From: Scleroderma bovista | Taxonomy: Eukaryota; Basidiomycota; Agaricomycetes; Boletales; Sclerodermataceae | Assembly (NCBI GenBank): GCA_037178675.1 | Contig: JAYMGJ010000377.1 | Coordinates: 62,001-126,000, forward strand | Reading direction: 5' to 3' | Length of the DNA stretch: 64,000 bases | Shown here: in pieces, positions 49,605 to 60,779 of the stretch | Numbering within the stretch: the stretch's first letter is position 1 | How the letters are laid out: the number at the start of each line of letters is the position of its first letter | The notes under the pieces: model-generated | Database searches by the model: none | What the model was told of the DNA's origin: nothing | What the model saw: only the letters and a program-made list of their open reading frames with translations | Program-made: the position numbers and the translations under genes

Positions 49605-50378
49605 TCAGCCGCCAGACTTGCCCTCGTTCATGCTTCCTCCTGGGTCTTTTCGACGACGCTTGAACCTTGCACAAAGTAACAAGAAGAACGTTGACAACTG
49701 CCGTCCGTACGAAGGATTCTCCGACATCGAAAGGGGGCGCAATGGCCCCTGAACCGGTGCAAGCTTTGGATTCGCGATGATTTGTGCGGCGCGATCGTGT
49801 GAAAGAGAGCTGACACTTCCAACCCTGTTCGCAAGAACGACGCGCTGAGGAAAGGGTGGAGGTGTTGGTATCTATTGTCCATCCGGTTTCACAGTGCTTA
49901 CAGGCGGCAACGTTGGACAGAAAGACGTGTCCGGCTGGGCGGTCAGCTCTTCGGATTGTGTGATATGTGTACCAGAAAGCCCTTCAAAGGTAGTCTAAAG
50001 GGAGGGATGAGGGATCTCAGAATCTCAGAACGAAAGAAATGCACGGCTTACCTCAAGGTCGGGGTGGTTGTTCTTATTATCGGGATGACGAGAACCTGAA
50101 ATACTCGCCTCAGTTTCTCTCTCTCGTTTCGGGGACGGTAACATACCGAAGGGGGGCACCACGGTCCAAGTCTGCACTGTCGTAGCATTGCTGCGGTTCT
50201 TGAGCCTGCGTGCCTCCCAGCAGCGATAGAGGAGGTAGATGGGAACGTATCCGACGCATACTCCGAGGAATAATGCGAGAAGCAGTAGAGAAATGAAGCT
50301 TCTGTTGCCGCCCTGCTTTACATACTGTGTCGTGCGAGGAGGGCTGGGGAATGAAGGCAGTGAATACGTCGGCGCCAT
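49605..50378 (-). CDS. Single-pass membrane protein, function unknown
   Basis: Four exons (50147-50378, 50052-50095, 49902-49994, 49605-49844) give 202 residues. After a Pro/Ser-rich start (MAPTYSLPSFPSPPRTTQ) comes one strong membrane span (FISLLLLALFLGVCVGYVPI) followed by basic residues (CWEARRLKNR). This suggests type-III or signal-anchor topology with the long C-terminal part in the cytoplasm. The remainder is polar, and a Lys/Arg patch (CARFKRRRKD) sits near the end. I recognise no domain. An in-frame upstream ATG at 50519 would add 47 residues before the one I chose. Confidence 0.65.
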
Positions 50379-51317
50379 ACGTCTAGTTGATAGTGACAGG
50401 TGGTCTACGGTGGTCTCGAGATGAGAAGTGCAATCGAAGACTTGGTCGCGTCTAATAGGGAAGTGACGGAGGAGGCTGACATCGACAGGGGAGGATGCAG
50501 ATGTGGAAATTCGTGCCAAAATTGACGGTCAACTTGCACTCCATAGCCTTAGATCTTGCGAGAATACAAGAGTCACCAACCTATCACCAGTTTGGTGGGT
50601 TTGGTGGATGTGGGTGTGTAGGAACGTCGTGCGAGCTGCCAAGGAAAAGCGTATTTCGCATGCTGTACTTCTCAGCCTGGTCGATGATCAAAAGTTGCGA
50701 ATACGGAGCAGACATGTGTACAGCCACAGCATACCGTAGCATGTACTACAGTGACTAGTAGCAGCGAAAACATTCGAAATGTACGTTCGACCGAAAACCT
50801 TTCCGAGATTTGTATAGGCTGGGCAGTCCATACGTTGCTTTCGGCTTGGTAATAAGTAGCGGTGGACTCCGTTTCTCCGGCTGAATTCTGTTACTTCTGG
50901 TTTACTATCACTAACTTCATCATGGGCCTCGTTTTCCACGCCTGCAGTTGAATCAAGCTTCAAGACTTGGCGTCATTGCATTTTGTGAAACTGCCGACTG
51001 ACCATGACTGCCGAAGTTGTTGTACAGCATAGTAATCACTGGCAAGTCTGACTCAGTTGAGTTACATGTTTGTCCGATTCTAGTCTCTAACCCACATACT
51101 TGGAATTGGCTTGGACGCAAGACGTACAGCCTTATGCCCGGTGCCCATATGATCCACTTCATGCAATGCATGCCGCACTGGTTTTCTAGTCACGCATGAA
51201 CCGCAGCCAGCCGAACACAGACGTCATCCCTTTGGTCAAAACCACAGGGCGTACTGCACCATCACTGAAACTAAATTTTCTTGAGAACCACATACAATTG
51301 AGTTATCATCGAAGCAA
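50379..51317. other. Intergenic, no supported gene
   Basis: About 0.9 kb between the membrane-protein gene and the tandem array. The open frames are short. This is where the window turns repeat-rich. Confidence 0.45.
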
Positions 51318-51860
51318 TTGAGGCAATCTGACAGAATATGCTATTATGTCTGATAATCTGACTATATCCAGTTAGATTGCTATCCCCATCTGTGGAATTG
51401 CACCATTGTGCCAACCCATTGAGAATAACAAGCCTGATCTGCAGCACATAGCCCCAACACCCCAACTTTGGGCTGGTTTGCCCTTTGGCACTTAATAGAT
51501 GTAAGTGATTAATTGACATAATCAGACAGAATCTGCCATTATGTCTCATAACTTGCTGTATCCAATTAGATTGCTATCCTCATCTGTGGAATTGTACCAT
51601 TGTGCCAACCCACTAACAATAACAAGCCTGATCTGCAGCACATGGCCCCAACACCCCAACTTTGGGCCAGTTTGCCCTTTGGCACTTGATAGGTGTAAAT
51701 GACCAATTAACATAATCAGACAGAATCTACCATTATATCTCATAACTGGCTGTATCCAATTAGATTGCTATCCTCATCTATGGAATTGCATCATTGTGCC
51801 AACTCATTGAGAATAACAAGCCAAATTGCAGGCTTTGCAGCACATGGCCCAAAATTTTAG
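51318..51860. repeat. 194-bp tandem repeat, about 2.8 copies
   Basis: The word ttagattgctatcc recurs at 51372, 51566 and 51760, exactly 194 bp apart. Between them the sequence repeats with few differences (ccattgtgccaac, aataacaagcc, ccaactttgggc, ggcacttaatagatg). The third copy is truncated and diverged. AT-rich and non-coding. Confidence 0.9.
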
Positions 51861-52716
51861 CTGGTTTGCAAATGCCACATCCTTTGTTCCAATCCAACTA
51901 CTAACAGTAAATTTGAGTTCTATTTTCACATGCTCTAATTTCTTCAAGTTTTCTTACATTGATGTCAAATTTGTTTTTAATGGGCTCTGAGCTCATTGTG
52001 CACACAAAGCCTATGAACTCACAACATTGTTACACTTCCACCATCTGCACCATGTAGACATGCATTACTAATCTGTACCATTTACCCTAGCCCTGCAAAA
52101 TGTATTTGAATTATGCTACTCTATGACCCTGTTACCCAAATATTTGTCCCCAAGTTTCCTCCCTAGCATTATCATATTCATCTTCTAGCTGTCTGAAGAA
52201 ATATGTTAAAATGGGAAGTTGTTGCAATCATATTCTTGCTGTAAAATATGGTTTAAAAATGTGATGCATTAGGCAGTACACCCATCTCTCCCGGGATGTG
52301 GAATGTTTAATAATGATATTCATGATGGTCACATGGTGAAATATAATAGCAGATCACACCAACAGCTCAGTTCAGAACTTGATATCACATTGGCAGAGGC
52401 TATCTTACATCGTACATTGTAGTAGTGACATGCAACGGGAACAAGAAAAGAAACAACACGACACAAGAATGAATGGATGCTAACCTGTGCAAGTGACAAT
52501 TTCCACCATGAGTGCAAAGAGTAGGAGGGATGCCCCCCACGACATTGCAGCTGTGACGCTGCAAACAGATGAGACCGAGACAAGGTAGACGAAGGTGGAT
52601 GATGCAACGTGAGGGGATGTAGTGCCGCCTTCCAAGCAATTGGCATGAGGAATGAAATCCAAGACAAAGAATGCAAAGACCAGAACACAGAGACAGGAAC
52701 ACCAACGACGAGGAGT

Positions 52717-52920
52717 GAGAGACGAAGACACAGGGGGGAAAGGACACAAGATACACAGTGCCAGGAACACCGACGACGACAAGTGAGAGACGAAGACACA
52801 GGGGGGAAAGGACACAAGATACACAGTGCCAGGAACACCGACGACGAGGAGTGGGAGACGAAGACACAGGGAGGAAAGGACACAAGATACACAGTGCCGG
52901 AGTACGAGTCACTCCCTTGA
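52717..52920. repeat. 68-bp minisatellite, about three copies
   Basis: The block beginning gagagacgaagacacagg recurs at 52717, 52785 and 52853, a period of 68 bp. It contains gacacaagatacacagtgcc in each copy. A partial unit precedes it. Because 68 is not divisible by three and the unit lacks stops, long open frames appear in several frames of the minus strand here; I treat them as artefacts. Confidence 0.9.
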
Positions 52921-53158
52921 CCGTGACGGTACGATGAACATGACACAACAGGAATGAGAACCGAGACAAGGGCACGAGTAACAAGACATGCGACAACAGA
53001 TGTGGCCAAGGAATACCACAGTGCTCCCGTGCATGATCCTGTTGACAGCCCAACACTTGCAGCGTTTCTAATCATACAAACACGAAGAACCCCAGCACAG
53101 CATGCACAAAGCAGTGTACAATGTATACATACGATAGGTGGACGATGCAGTGCTGCAT

Positions 53159-54662
53159 CTACGCCATAGACAGTGAAACAGATAGACTGGCAATCTCATC
53201 GGGTTGGAGATCAGGAACTTGTTGACGGCCAAAAATCAGACTACGTAGAGTGAGACGGTGAATGCTAGTATGCTTGAATATCAGCTCACCGATCCCACCA
53301 GAGAAGGAGTTCTTCGATCTCTCGACCCTTAGCTTGAGACCTCGGACACTCAAACCAATCAACAATGTTGTGGTAGAAAACCTCATAGTCAAAGTTATCA
53401 TCCTTAAGCTCCCAGGAGGAGCTACTCGACAATGCGAATCGGACCTTAGTATCTGTTGTTAGTACCGCCAGATTGATAGTGGCCTTGACTGAACTTCTCA
53501 CCTGGACGGCAATGTATGCAATCGCACGTGGCTGCACTGATCTCATTTTCAGCAGACCGGCAACATCACATCGAATGCGCGTTCCACGCGCAGTCTTGCG
53601 TGCCTTCCTCGCACGAGGCTGGCCATTATCATTTTCAGCATCAAGCTCCTGACGGGCAGAACTCGGGGACGTGAAAATGCATCGGAAGGCCTAAAAAAAT
53701 AAGTGCAACACAGTTTGAGCGAGGTCGTAACATTGTTATGATAGTATAAATAGCATACCCTCACAAGAAGTTCACCTTTGAATAGCCCCCTTGATAGGTG
53801 CTGTGGATCATACTGCGCTTTCGGATACAAGAACGCTGGCCATGTATGTGCAGTAACTGTGTAACGTGGGTGAAACTCCCGGATAGCATCACGAATGCTT
53901 GCAAAATGATTCATATGAGAAAAAGAACAACAAATCGATGAACATACGAAGTATCAAGCCAGTCATAATCAACCGGGCAAAGAAGTTTGCCTGTAAGGTC
54001 ATGATTGAACCCTCTCTCCTGCTTTTCATGGACGGGGAGGAGGGGTACAGGGTGCAGCTGTTGTTTATTCAGCCAGGTGGCAACTGCGGTCTTCAAAGTA
54101 TTTGCATCATCTCCACGGGCACTATCCGCACCTTTCTTCAACTGTAATAAATGTAAATTAGAGCCCGATGATAAAATATATTACTGGCTCACCTCTTGGC
54201 AGGCAAAGGCTAACTCGTATCCATTGACGTCATTTTGCATTAGCTTCTTGACCGACGGACACCATTGTACAAGCTTCTTGTACGAACGGAAGGTGCGCTG
54301 TTCACTTTATACATGAAATCAGTGGCCTTCTAAACCGAGAAATTTACGGTGCACTTACTCATTCGATGAGGCCACATGGTCAATATTATCCTTGTCTTCC
54401 TCGAGCATAATACGCCTGTCATACTCAGCAATCAAGTCGATCACCGGATCTGCTAGGCTGATCATCCTGCGAATTACTCGCCCCTCACGCACATAAGAAT
54501 GAACACTGCAGACAGTGAAACATGAGAGAAGAGGTCAGTCTCAATGGCCAAAACTTACGGTGTCTTTTTAATCTTATTAGCAAGTGTTGCATTCTCTTCT
54601 TCAAGCACTGTGATGCGCCGCTTCAAGGCTGCACGAGTCTCTGGAGCCGGACTTTCAGACAT
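53159..54662 (-). CDS. DUF6698 family protein
   Basis: This family is expanded in Agaricomycetes and its function is unknown. The protein starts MSESPAPETRAALKRRI with a predicted coiled coil (TVLEEENATLANKIKK). Signature segments follow: DANTLKTAVATWLNKQ, KQERGFNHDLTGKLLCPVDYDW, TWPAFLYPKAQYDP, LSRGLFKGELLVRAFRCIF, then TSPSSA, AYIAVQVRFALSSSSSW and NFDYEVFYHNIVDWFE. About seven exons are present with normal introns. One intron interrupts the VQ-VRF junction, and a last exon ends SVSLSMA. It looks intact. The location beside repeats fits a mobile or fast-evolving family. Confidence 0.87.
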
Positions 54663-55632
54663 GTGGATGAACTTGGAAATACTTTGATTTCGTGGCTGTA
54701 TAAATTCGTCATGGGCGGATGATCCGGGACTTAGCTGGGTGTAAAAATGATTTCCAAGTGGTTGGACTATTACCTCAATTACACGTAAGTTCGATAGAGT
54801 TCGCCGAGCATACTAGGAAAAGACAAAAGACAAAGAATAAATTAGGCACCGCATGAGCTAAGGCTTAACCAAAAACAAGCATAAAACTCACTACCTGAAC
54901 GCAAATTTTGGCGGCATCATGCAATGGGACTGGTCTACTCCCTGAACCACCACAGCGGATCAATGTTTTGGAATTGTGGGGTTCGGGGACCTGAAAGTCA
55001 CGAGGCTCACGGCCCCGATTTCAATGGAGTAGGGGCAGCCGAACAAGATTTAGTCACTTTTAGTTTGGGCTCGTGCTGAGATGATCAGTAATCGTTCGCG
55101 GCATCAGGGGATCGTGCACAGGTGATTCGAACAGGGTCAAAATTGACACAGCGGAACCTTTAGGACACCAGGTATCCAACCGCTGACCTGGACCCGACCA
55201 GTTGTTGACCATACCTGCCAGCCCGCAGGTACTTAGCCCCTAAGATGTATATATGTTGGACATCGGCCCACATTCCCGATCTCCATTAGGTGAAGATCTA
55301 CGGAGCAGATACCACTGGTCACGAGTAGGCTTAGGTGATTTGTTTGACCCAAGCTATTCCATAGCAAAGTCAGCCAATATATTTGCAACTCATTAGGGTC
55401 GCAAGAATGGAGAGATCGCTCCCAGCCTAACGCTCACTCACCATTCAAGTTGTCAAGATCCCCGAATGATAAGAGCCACATGTCTATGGAACTCGGAAGC
55501 TATCGCTTCCACTGCCTGCAGACCGCCTGCAGACCACCGCTTCCTTGATCTGGTTACTCATAGTTAGCAAGTGTAATAGATCCTAAGATGCTGAAAGCAT
55601 AAATAGAATGAAATTGACATACTGGACATGTC
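54663..55632. other. Intergenic with a possible tRNA-derived fragment
   Basis: Nearly 1 kb without a gene. On the minus strand near 55127-55137 there is a B-box-like word (tgttcgaatca, 9 of 11 to the Pol III consensus), with an A-box-like word (ggtcagcggttgg) about 55 bases upstream. The expected T-stem does not pair, so this is at most an old tRNA-derived SINE fragment. Confidence 0.3.
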
Positions 55633-56475
55633 ATGTGGGCACGTCTTCCTGTTGAGCTCGAAAGAGAAATATTCCACCTCGCGTCAGATAACATCGACGA
55701 CGTCCTTAGATTCTTGCAGGTTGCCAGGCGTGTCCATGTTTGGTGGGTACTGCATCACGATAAATCAATGTTAACTGAAAGAACGATGGTCAGGTCAGAA
55801 CCAATTCTTTACAGAGTGGTGAAACTCACAGAGGAGCGCCAAGCTTGGCGTTTCATCACTTGTCTGTGTCTGCGAAAGTCCCCACATTCCTTCGCACATA
55901 CCGCCGTCAAGTCTTTGTGCATCTACGGCCGCATACTAGACACAACAGCTCTGGAGGTTTTACAGTATTGCTCAGGCGTTACCTCCCTTGCGATCTGGAC
56001 TGCATCATTCTCAACTATGCCCGTGCTGATGCAAGAGAAGGTTAACGCACTTCCGCTGAGAAAGTTATCACTCAGCATGTCCTCCATGTTTGCAGGCTTC
56101 CCTTCGTTTACCATGCTAGACATAGCATGGGTGCTCACTCATCTTGAGATCCTAGATGGATTGATTCTATCAACTAAGACGATTGGAATCGAAACGTTGA
56201 CCCAACTTACCCACCTGTCACTTCCCCTTAGCCTCGACCTATCTCATCCCGAACATCTTCAAAAGATTCTCTACCATTGCGCCAACCTTGAAGTTCTTAT
56301 TCTGCGTTCACCCGAAAGTCAAGACGATGTCAACACTTGGCTGAAAGTCCATGAGATTTGTGATATTCGTACCGTTTGGACTGTCGAGTCATCATGGTGG
56401 GATTGGTTCCCATGGATTAGCAACCGTCGCAACATTTGGGAGTGCGGGGAGGACGTAGTTGCATGGCGGCGTTGA
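55633..56475 (+). CDS. F-box-like protein
   Basis: The N-terminus LPVELEREIFHLASDN is an F-box-type helix, followed by VARRVHVW and, after a likely 51-nt intron (gtgggtactg...tggtcag), SEPILYRVVKLTEERQAWRF. The rest is a chain of leucine-rich segments (LRKLSLSMSS, LTHLSLPLSLDLS, CANLEVLILRSPES), typical of the large, variable F-box families of Agaricomycetes that choose ubiquitination substrates. About 260-280 residues. No partner is visible. Confidence 0.75.
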   Translation: MWARLPVELEREIFHLASDNIDDVLRFLQVARRVHVWWVLHHDKSMLTERTMVRSEPILYRVVKLTEERQAWRFITCLCLRKSPHSFAHTAVKSLCIYGRILDTTALEVLQYCSGVTSLAIWTASFSTMPVLMQEKVNALPLRKLSLSMSSMFAGFPSFTMLDIAWVLTHLEILDGLILSTKTIGIETLTQLTHLSLPLSLDLSHPEHLQKILYHCANLEVLILRSPESQDDVNTWLKVHEICDIRTVWTVESSWWDWFPWISNRRNIWECGEDVVAWRR

Positions 56476-57279
56476 ACAAAAGGTATGTGTCAAGACATAT
56501 AATATACAGTGCTGACGGGCAAACTCAGCCAGTCCATATGATTATCCTGCTTGATGGATATCTAGTCGCATCATTGCCATAGTGGTGGCCTCCAATTTCT
56601 GCGTAAAATTATGTATGCACCTAGTCTGAGAACATATTGTACTTTGCTGTGAAATAGTGGCATACAGAAAATGTGAATGACCCTCACCAGAAGACAAATG
56701 ATTTGAGAGGTGTACCCTGGGGCGCCTGCAAGCAGCCAACTGCCCAACCAACCAGGGGAAGATATCCACTACAGCCCAGCATTAACTGTGGATTCGGATG
56801 CCATCCAGGTGCAGGATGTAACATAAAATTGGAAGCACCATGTATGCGATGTTGACTCGAACTCTGCAGACCCATCATGAGGGGTGGTCAAGGAAAATAG
56901 AGTCGATGTGCACTCACAAGGCCGTTTAATAACTGGATCGACAGTCACAGGCGAGCTCGCAAATGGGAACTAGCAACGAACGACGATGGAGTGACGTGGT
57001 GCCATGGGAGATACCACAGCAGGCAATTGTCGTGGGGATACGGCGGTGGATATGGTGGTCATGTTAGTGTACGTGGTTGTCGTATTCCGTTGTCCTGAGA
57101 CGGTCGTGGGCGATGCGGTTGCGGTGCTGTGTCTGTGGTAATTTCCATTGCGCCTTTGGGTTGGATGGCAACGAACTTAGCGTGGATGCAGCACTTGAAG
57201 GTCGATGTCCTCAAGGAGGGAGAAGGTATGCCTCAGCGGCTTCCTGCAGCACCCCCATCAACGCTGGTTGAGAAGGTCG
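56476..57279. other. Intergenic, no supported gene
   Basis: 0.8 kb between the F-box-like gene and the protease pseudogene. The part near 57000-57280 may be the ruined 3' end of the protease, but I cannot recognise the second catalytic motif there. Confidence 0.4.
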
Positions 57280-58600
57280 ATTGTTGATTGTTCTTGATGA
57301 CATCGAGCATGCCCGCTCATCGTGTGCACTTGTTCATCGCGAGCAGCAGAAACTTGGCGTCCCGGAAATGTTCTGGTCGATCTGCCCAGTGTACAAACTG
57401 CTGTTGACGAATCCTGTGGTGCACCCGTCAGCCAACAACACCACACGGCGCCCGGGTAATGAAAACGCACCCATCGCAAACGTTCCTCCTGGAACATTAT
57501 CCTTGACATGCGTGGCATTGATGAATCTTGCAAAATCGAGACGACCCATCAGCCACAGTGCGGCACCCCACACGTCCGTACAAACAACGCACCGAGTTAG
57601 CTGGAACGACATCACCGGATCCGTCTACGCCCCACCGCTCGCCAACGTCTCTCAAAACTGCACAGCACCAGGCGCAGAAATCGTCTGCCATGCCAGACCC
57701 AACAGCCCAGACACCGGGCTCGTCAGCAGACCCGACGTCACCTAGTTCACCGCAGCAAACACCTAGTCGCTGACTGAGAACCCTGCTATCTGCACGATGT
57801 CCTGGACGAGGTACCCGGCTGCTTCTCCGCTGCCGTATTGGATGTCGAATGGCTGGGAGAGGTTCTTGAGTGTTGTTGATGAGGCGGCTTCAAGGAGGCG
57901 ATTTTGGTGCAGCCGGATGTACAGCTGGTGTCGGCCACCCAGAGATCACTGTGAACGGGGTGCAATGTGAATGTGGACCGGTGGGCATTGGTGGGGGGAC
58001 TTACGTTGAGCCGGTGTCGAGGATGACATCAAAGGCCACAGGCGGCGTCCCGATGGCTAACAAGCCATAAAAGCTAGAGAAGGCACGATGATTCAGGGGG
58101 GGAGATGGGATACAGAGCAACCGGTCTGAGCTTACCTCGAGGCCACGTTCTGGTTAGTTAATCTGTAGGACGTTGAGCATGCTGCAGCAGCAAGCACAGG
58201 ATGGGTCGGAGAGAGCTCACAAGTTTATACCCTCACTCTTCTTTTGTGGAGATTCACCGCCATACTTGAGATTGAGGAAGTCCCATTCGCTCCGAGTGTG
58301 TCCACGCTGCCCAGTCGTCAACCGTGCGCACGGGTGGCGCTCTGCGTGTGAGCGGAATGGTCCGTCCTGGCTGGCCAGCAGCGACAGGATCTGGGCTGGG
58401 CACGGCGATACAGCCGTGCGGGGAGGAAAGCAACGTAGCACTAGCGAGTGCCTCGAACGAGACGGCAGATCCGAAGGTGAGGGTGGTGGTGGTGGTGGTC
58501 AGACTAGAAGATAAGACGACTGCGGAAGAAAAGCCTCGCACTGCAGCCACTCCTGAATTGTTTCCTTTTTTAGACCCCACTCACTTGATTTCACCCACCA
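57280..58600 (-). pseudogene. Polyporopepsin-like aspartic protease (A1) pseudogene
   Basis: Minus-strand remains run in order: propeptide (TIPLTRRAPP, VRTVDDWAAW, then LNLKYGGESPQKKSEGINL in a shifted frame), FYGLLAIGTPPVAFDVILD with the intact first DTGS active site near 58010, SDLWVADTSCTSGCTKIASF, FDIQYGSGEAAGYLVQDIVQ, TSGLLTSPVSGLLGLAWQT and SSLYTGQIDQNISGTPSF. Four stops lie in one frame at 57763-57765, 57742-57744, 57652-57654 and 57625-57627. All sit where the family has Gln or Trp. The second DTG half is not recognisable. The gene is dead. Confidence 0.88.
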
Positions 58601-59701
58601 ACCCACCACCATACCATTCACCACAACTGTGATCACCGGGGCCGCCCACTATGACCCATTCGGTGCCCCACCTGTAAGTCCCCTACCACCACTGAAATAA
58701 GCTCCATTGTGATTCACTGCCAGCGTGTTCCTGCTATTCGTTGCATTCAGGTCTTTCTCGCTGGTAATGATGAACCCACACACACCCTCACCCACACTCG
58801 GTGTCTACCATTCCACTACTGCCGTTTGTGACACCCTCATTTGTCACCGTTCGTGGGAGAATGCAGACAGATCTTGTCTGGCTCAACGCTGGTCACTCTG
58901 GAGACGTCGACGATAGCTTCACAATGTACAGTCGAAGGATCAAGAAATGGATATATGGTTATGATCACCACTAGAGACATGGCCATGAAGGCCAATACAG
59001 ATGGCAGGTATCAATGAGCGCGTCGGGATTTTGACAAAGGGTAGGTTACAAGGTTCAGTCTGACCAGCCGCTGACGGCGGTGACCACCACAGCCAGAGAC
59101 AAAGGTCAATGAACGGTACCACTAATCGGGCGGCACTGATCTCCAGCGACTTCAACACTGCTACAGTGCGTTTACTTTCCACGGTGAAATGTAACTGACA
59201 TTTTGTGTTACAAGCCCACTGAAGAAGCTCCATCGTTCTGCCCCAGTGCAGTAGCCCTTTGTGAAAATCGTCGGTACAAGAAGTCGATGGAGCTCCTTAG
59301 CCACAAGTGCCCCTCTGACATCTTGTCCGCCATGGCAGTTGCTAAGGACTTCAATGTTCATTCACTACAATCGTGGAAACTTTACTTGATCTATGCTAAT
59401 ACAAGTCACAGGTGGACCTGCGCTTCCAATTATCTACTGCGATGGCACAAGACAGTTTCCAGACAACGTGTCGCAGCCGCATTTATACAACCTGGTATCA
59501 TACATGATCTTTACTTGTGCGTGCGGTAATACTAATGGTACAGTCATTCAATCCAGACTCATATTTCTTTCTTTCAAAGCTTCAAGTATTGCGCGAAGCA
59601 CATCTGTCTGTGTTCTCAGTGAGTTGTTTACCTCGTTCACGTCACTTTTCAATGCCTTGATCGCTTCTTCAAGCTTTTCCTTGCGAGGTTTCGTCTCGAA
59701 T
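58601..59701. other. Intergenic, no supported gene
   Basis: 1.1 kb upstream of the dead protease. Short frames on both strands. A minus-strand frame at 59548-59835 ends in a good coiled coil (KLEEAIKALKSDVNEVNNSL) but cannot be joined cleanly to the next gene. Confidence 0.4.
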
Positions 59702-60352
59702 TCAAAGGCTCTTAGGAGTCGAGGATGCTTGATTGGGCGGAAAACTGGAGTGGACTTCGCTCGGCAAGTATTGGAAAGATTGCCTCCAAACCGGCGCACC
59801 GGCGTCTTGCTGAAGTTTAGTATTCTGGTTAGCAAATTATAGGTCGACTTACCTGTGGCTGAAGATCTTGGTCAGCTTCTTCTGAATGCTGTCTTTTCAA
59901 ACTAATCCGAGTCACAGCATCCTCGGCTGTGTCATTTTCTACATCAGGGCTCTGCTGTTATCAGTAGACAGTTGGGTTTCAAGGACTCGAGAGGTCATTA
60001 CCGTAGGACGCCCATATGCAATAGACTGGGATGGCGATGGGTCCACTGACATTCCCACCTTGCTGTAGATGTACTGACCGTGTTCGTTCAGAGGGGCTCC
60101 TTGCCCAACTCCTCCGAACATCGGCTGGCCAAGAAATGGGTCGAAGGACTCTTCTGAACCTCCAGGGCTACTGACAACATTGCCAGATGCACGCTTTAGA
60201 ATTGTGGATTGCCCATCGTTATATGACGATGAGGGTGAATCATAATAAGAGCGGTAGGGCATTGGGAAGTTGGGATCTGAATTCGAGTTTGGTAAGTTTA
60301 TGAATCTTTCGTTCTCGCCGCAACTCATGCGTCCGTACCTGGAACTTAGCAT
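59702..60352 (-). CDS. Hypothetical disordered protein
   Basis: Three exons in phase 0 (60002-60352, 59853-59954, 59702-59809) with GT-AG introns give 186 residues, rich in Ser, Pro, Gly and Asn (SDPNFPMPYRSYYDSPSSS, FDPFLGQPMFGGVGQG). I recognise no domain. The coiled-coil frame at 59548-59835 overlaps the last exon in another frame, so an alternative 3' end is possible. It may be lineage-specific. Confidence 0.4.
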
Positions 60353-60779
60353 TACACCGAAAACCCTGCCCTATGCCCGTCTTCCCTGACGGATTCTTTG
60401 GTATTACTTACATTTCATTTCGTAATGTCTCCTAATCTCGGTTCCAGATCTTGCGCTTACCGTCGTGCCAATCCTCAATGTACTAAACCTTTCATAGGCT
60501 CGTGGGTTGCGAGACACATGACAGCCCTGACACGGGGGTGGGGTAAGGCTACTCGGACCGAGTCTCATGTACTTGAACCTTGCTTTGAATCAGGTTAGCC
60601 AGCTTGATGGCCTAAGAGCCATTTGTATGACTCAGCATGGGAGTACCATGTGACTTCTCCGTGTTTCTTCGACTGCTGCTCGGTGCTCACCAGTGCTTCT
60701 GCATGCCCGTCATAGCATGCATGTTAGACACCCCATTTTTTGTCTCGCAATCTTATCAGCTGTGTTTTATTTCTCTCTG

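Noticed and set aside
52329..53075. 248-codon minus-strand open frame
   Set aside because: It spans the 68-bp minisatellite, and overlapping long frames exist in the other registers. The translation is low-complexity Cys/Ser/Leu sequence, so the openness is a repeat artefact.
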